Positions 6,469 through 8,469 of a DNA stretch of 8,469 nt are shown one piece after another; positions within the stretch are counted from its first letter, which is position 1, and each line of letters opens with the position of its first letter. The DNA is from Acidobacteriaceae bacterium. GTDB taxonomy: Bacteria > Acidobacteriota > Terriglobia > Terriglobales > Acidobacteriaceae. The stretch covers positions 411 through 8,879 of the forward strand of contig PMXH01000286.1 of assembly GCA_003165855.1 (NCBI GenBank). Direction: 5' to 3'. The notes under the pieces were generated by a model. That model searched no databases, had not been told where the DNA came from, and saw only the letters and a program-made list of their open reading frames with translations. A program made the translations under genes and the position numbers.

Positions 6469-7527
6469 ATGGGATTCTCCGACCGCATTCTGGGTAAGAA
6501 AAACGTGAACGGCGGACCGCACATCGAGTCCGTATCGCCGGGGCTGGCGTTGGCGGGAGGCGAAGTCCGCATTGCAGGCTCGGGATTGCGGCCGCAGCAG
6601 TACCAGCGTCCGCGCGTCCAGTTTGGCGACGTAGAGGGCGGGCTCGTGGTCAGTGCGGATTCGTTTCTGGTCGCCCGCGTTCCCGAGGGCGCGACTTCGG
6701 GTACGGTGGTGGTTGCCACGGACGGACACGTCAGCAACGCTCATACCGTCAAAGTGGCCGTCCCCATCGCCGAGAGTCTGCATCCCGTAACCAATCCGGC
6801 GCTCGATGGTCAAGGCAACATCTACGCGACTTTCTCCGGTTCGCGCGGCCAAAAGGTCCCGGTCGCCGTTTTCAAGATTGATACCAACTATGCCGTGAGG
6901 CCCTTCGTCGCGGAGATGATGAATGCGACCGGCATCGCCTTCGACCGCCAGGGGCAAATGTACGTTTCTTCCCGCTTTGACGGGGCCGTTTATCGCGTAG
7001 CTCCTAACGGAACCATGACCACCTATGCCGAGGGCATGGGGGTGGCTACTGGAATTGCGTTTGATCGGAATCAGAATCTCTACGTGGGCGACCGCAGCGG
7101 CACCATCTTCAAGATTGGACTCGACCAGCAAGTATTCGTCTTCGCCACTCTGGAGCCGAGTGTTTCCGCGTATCACCTGGCCTTCGGTCCACAGGGGGAT
7201 TTATTTGTCACCGGGCCTACCACGTCGAGCTTTGACTGCGTGCACAGAATCGATCCGCAGGGGACGGTACATACGTTCTTCCGCGGCCTGGGACGCCCGC
7301 AGGGCCTCGCTTTTGACTCGACGGGCAACCTGTATGTGGCGGCATCGCTCTCCGGCAGGCGCGGCATTGTAAAGATCACGCCTGAGGCCAACGCCAGCCT
7401 TGAAGTCGCGGGCCATGGACTAGTGGGATTGGCCTTCGCGCCCGGACGAAGCGTGGTTCTGGCAACCACGGACGCGATCCATCATCTTTCGTGGAACATT
7501 GCCGGTCTGCCTCTCCTACCGGAGTAG
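6469..7527 (+). CDS. TIG/IPT domain plus six-bladed NHL/SMP-30-like beta-propeller protein
   Basis: The product has 352 residues. Residues about 17-97 form an IPT/TIG immunoglobulin-like domain: IESVSPGLALAGGEVRIAGS opens it, followed by VQFG and VPEGATSGTVVV. From about 108 onward six repeats end in the pattern GIAFDRQGQMYV...VYRV, starting near 108, 154, 192, 233, 275 and 318. This gives a closed six-bladed NHL or SMP-30/gluconolactonase-type propeller. There is no signal peptide or membrane segment, and tandem stops (TAGTAG 6448-6453) rule out an upstream in-frame start, so the protein is predicted cytoplasmic. That is unusual for TIG-propeller architectures. I do not see a confident set of SMP-30 metal ligands, so an enzymatic role cannot be claimed; protein or ligand binding is possible. 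It starts 30 bases after pgpA without a visible Shine-Dalgarno sequence. Function unknown. Confidence 0.85.
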   Translation: MGFSDRILGKKNVNGGPHIESVSPGLALAGGEVRIAGSGLRPQQYQRPRVQFGDVEGGLVVSADSFLVARVPEGATSGTVVVATDGHVSNAHTVKVAVPIAESLHPVTNPALDGQGNIYATFSGSRGQKVPVAVFKIDTNYAVRPFVAEMMNATGIAFDRQGQMYVSSRFDGAVYRVAPNGTMTTYAEGMGVATGIAFDRNQNLYVGDRSGTIFKIGLDQQVFVFATLEPSVSAYHLAFGPQGDLFVTGPTTSSFDCVHRIDPQGTVHTFFRGLGRPQGLAFDSTGNLYVAASLSGRRGIVKITPEANASLEVAGHGLVGLAFAPGRSVVLATTDAIHHLSWNIAGLPLLPE

Positions 7528-7550
7528 CGCACGCATCGATTGATCCCGAC

Positions 7551-7586
7551 CTGCGGTTGATCTCCGTCCGCAATTGCCGCAGTTTT
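7551..7586 (+). terminator. Weak terminator-like hairpin after the propeller gene
   Basis: CTGCGG (7551-7556) pairs with CCGCAG (7577-7582), followed by TTTT (7583-7586). The stem can extend with TTG 7557-7559 and CAA 7571-7573 if three bases bulge. The 20-base gap and short T run make it a poor intrinsic terminator. It would partly separate cinA from the genes before it. Confidence 0.25.
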
Positions 7587-7590
7587 CATT

Positions 7591-7596
7591 TACACT
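7591..7596 (+). promoter_or_regulatory. Candidate -10 element directly before cinA
   Basis: TACACT resembles TATAAT at four of six positions and stands six bases before the GTG at 7603. A transcript from it would begin at or next to the start codon. No -35 match is found at normal spacing, and no Shine-Dalgarno sequence precedes the GTG, which is what makes the site worth noting. Confidence 0.3.
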
Positions 7597-7602
7597 TCTA
7601 TC

Positions 7603-8469
7603 GTGAACGCCGAGATCATCGCGGTTGGCTCCGAGTTGCTCACGCCCTTCCGCACCGACACAAACTCTCTTTACCTCACCGAGCAGATCAATCAACTGGG
7701 CGTTGAGGTAATTTTCAAGAGCGTGGTCGGGGACGACTTCAAGCGCCTGGTTGCGGCTGCGCAACATGCGTTGTTCCGCTCGGAGATCGTACTTTTCAGC
7801 GGCGGTCTCGGCCCCACCGAAGATGACCTTACCCGCGAGGCAGTAGCCGAGGCGCTTGGCGTTCCGCTGCGGCGTGATGAAGAAATTCTCGCCGGGATCG
7901 AGCGGCGTTTCGCGACGCGTAGCTGGAAAATGTCGCCCAACAACGCCAAGCAGGCGGACGTGCTCGAGGGCGCGGTGGTGCTGCCTAACGCCAACGGGAC
8001 CGCGCCCGGGCAGTGGTTGAGCGGCAAGTTCGACGGACGCGAACGCATTGTCATCCTGCTGCCCGGCCCTCCGCATGAGCTTAAAGCCTTGTTCGAGGTG
8101 GAGTGCCGTGAGCGGTTGCGCGCAAAACTTCCTGCGGCGTTCCTGGCAACCCGCGTGTTGAAGGTGGCGATGCTGGGGGAATCTCTTGTAGATGCGCGCG
8201 TGGCACCGATCTACAAACGATTCTCTGACGTGCAGACCACCATTTTGGCGGGAGCGGGAGAAATCCAGCTACATTTCAAGTCGCGCGCCGAGACCATGGA
8301 CGCGGCGCAGGCGCGAGTGGATGAAGCGGCCGATGCGGTCGAGGAAGAACTCGATGATGCCGTGTTTTCGCGGGACGGCGAGTCGCTCGAACAAATCGTC
8401 GGCTACTGGCTGCAGATGCGGAATGCCACGTTGGCAGTGGCGGAATCTTGTACGGGTGGTCTGCTGGGC
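7603..8469 (+). CDS. cinA: CinA family protein (COG1058 domain plus start of NMN deamidase domain), 3' end outside window
   Basis: The first 289 residues are present and the frame runs open off the right edge; full-length CinA has about 410-430 residues. The N-terminal molybdopterin-binding-like (COG1058) domain begins NAEIIAVGSELL and contains SGGLGPTEDD (66-75), the MSPNNAKQA segment and the LPGPPHE motif (153-159), which belong to the nucleotide-binding/ADP-ribose pyrophosphatase fold. The linker passes through about 180-260. The PncC domain starts near 263 with AVAESCTGG (278-286), the signature of nicotinamide mononucleotide deamidase. Both activities are known for bacterial CinA and serve NAD(P) salvage and repair. 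The GTG at 7603 is chosen because conserved residues follow at once. There is no Shine-Dalgarno sequence. It lies 75 bases behind the propeller gene. Confidence 0.93.
   Translation, partial: MNAEIIAVGSELLTPFRTDTNSLYLTEQINQLGVEVIFKSVVGDDFKRLVAAAQHALFRSEIVLFSGGLGPTEDDLTREAVAEALGVPLRRDEEILAGIERRFATRSWKMSPNNAKQADVLEGAVVLPNANGTAPGQWLSGKFDGRERIVILLPGPPHELKALFEVECRERLRAKLPAAFLATRVLKVAMLGESLVDARVAPIYKRFSDVQTTILAGAGEIQLHFKSRAETMDAAQARVDEAADAVEEELDDAVFSRDGESLEQIVGYWLQMRNATLAVAESCTGGLLG

Overview
The window looks like chromosomal DNA of a soil acidobacterium (Acidobacteriota, Terriglobia/Koribacter-like). This is inferred from the GC-rich sequence, the mix of families (TgpA-type transglutaminase, a small Phe-terminated outer-membrane barrel, a rimO/pgpA/cinA neighbourhood, a REP-associated transposase) and the repeat type. 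No rRNA or other taxonomic marker is present, so the assignment is tentative. The C-terminal Phe barrel shows a Gram-negative (diderm) envelope.

Layout. 1-267 has no convincing gene but holds a leader that can fold. 268-2472 (+) is a multi-pass membrane transglutaminase (DUF3488/TgpA type) with its Cys-His-Asp triad intact. 2544-3194 (-) is an exported outer-membrane beta-barrel protein, convergent with the transglutaminase and divergent from the next block. 3195-3395 is the divergent promoter region. From 3396 to the right edge everything is on the + strand with short gaps: rimO, yacG, a broken REP-associated tyrosine transposase (RAYT), pgpA, a TIG plus six-bladed propeller protein, and the 5' two thirds of cinA, which runs off the window.

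The rightward block is housekeeping in character: RimO modifies ribosomal protein S12, YacG is a small zinc protein that inhibits gyrase in E. coli, PgpA makes phosphatidylglycerol, and CinA is a nucleotide-repair/NMN-deamidase protein. Two elements look like additions to it: the transposase between yacG and pgpA, and the propeller gene between pgpA and cinA.

The most interesting region is 5176-5941. The transposase is bracketed by two REP-type hairpin clusters in inverted orientation, each with a GTAG foot and GTCCC-like loops. The repeats are translated as both ends of the protein. A one-base insertion near 5776 places the HUH histidines and the probable catalytic tyrosine in different frames. 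This is a recognisable RAYT/REP system, caught inactive or nearly so, rather than a wholly new one. The cytoplasmic TIG-propeller protein is the least explained gene. Most starts here also lack a visible Shine-Dalgarno sequence, and two (rimO, cinA) have a -10-like hexamer only 6-11 bases upstream.
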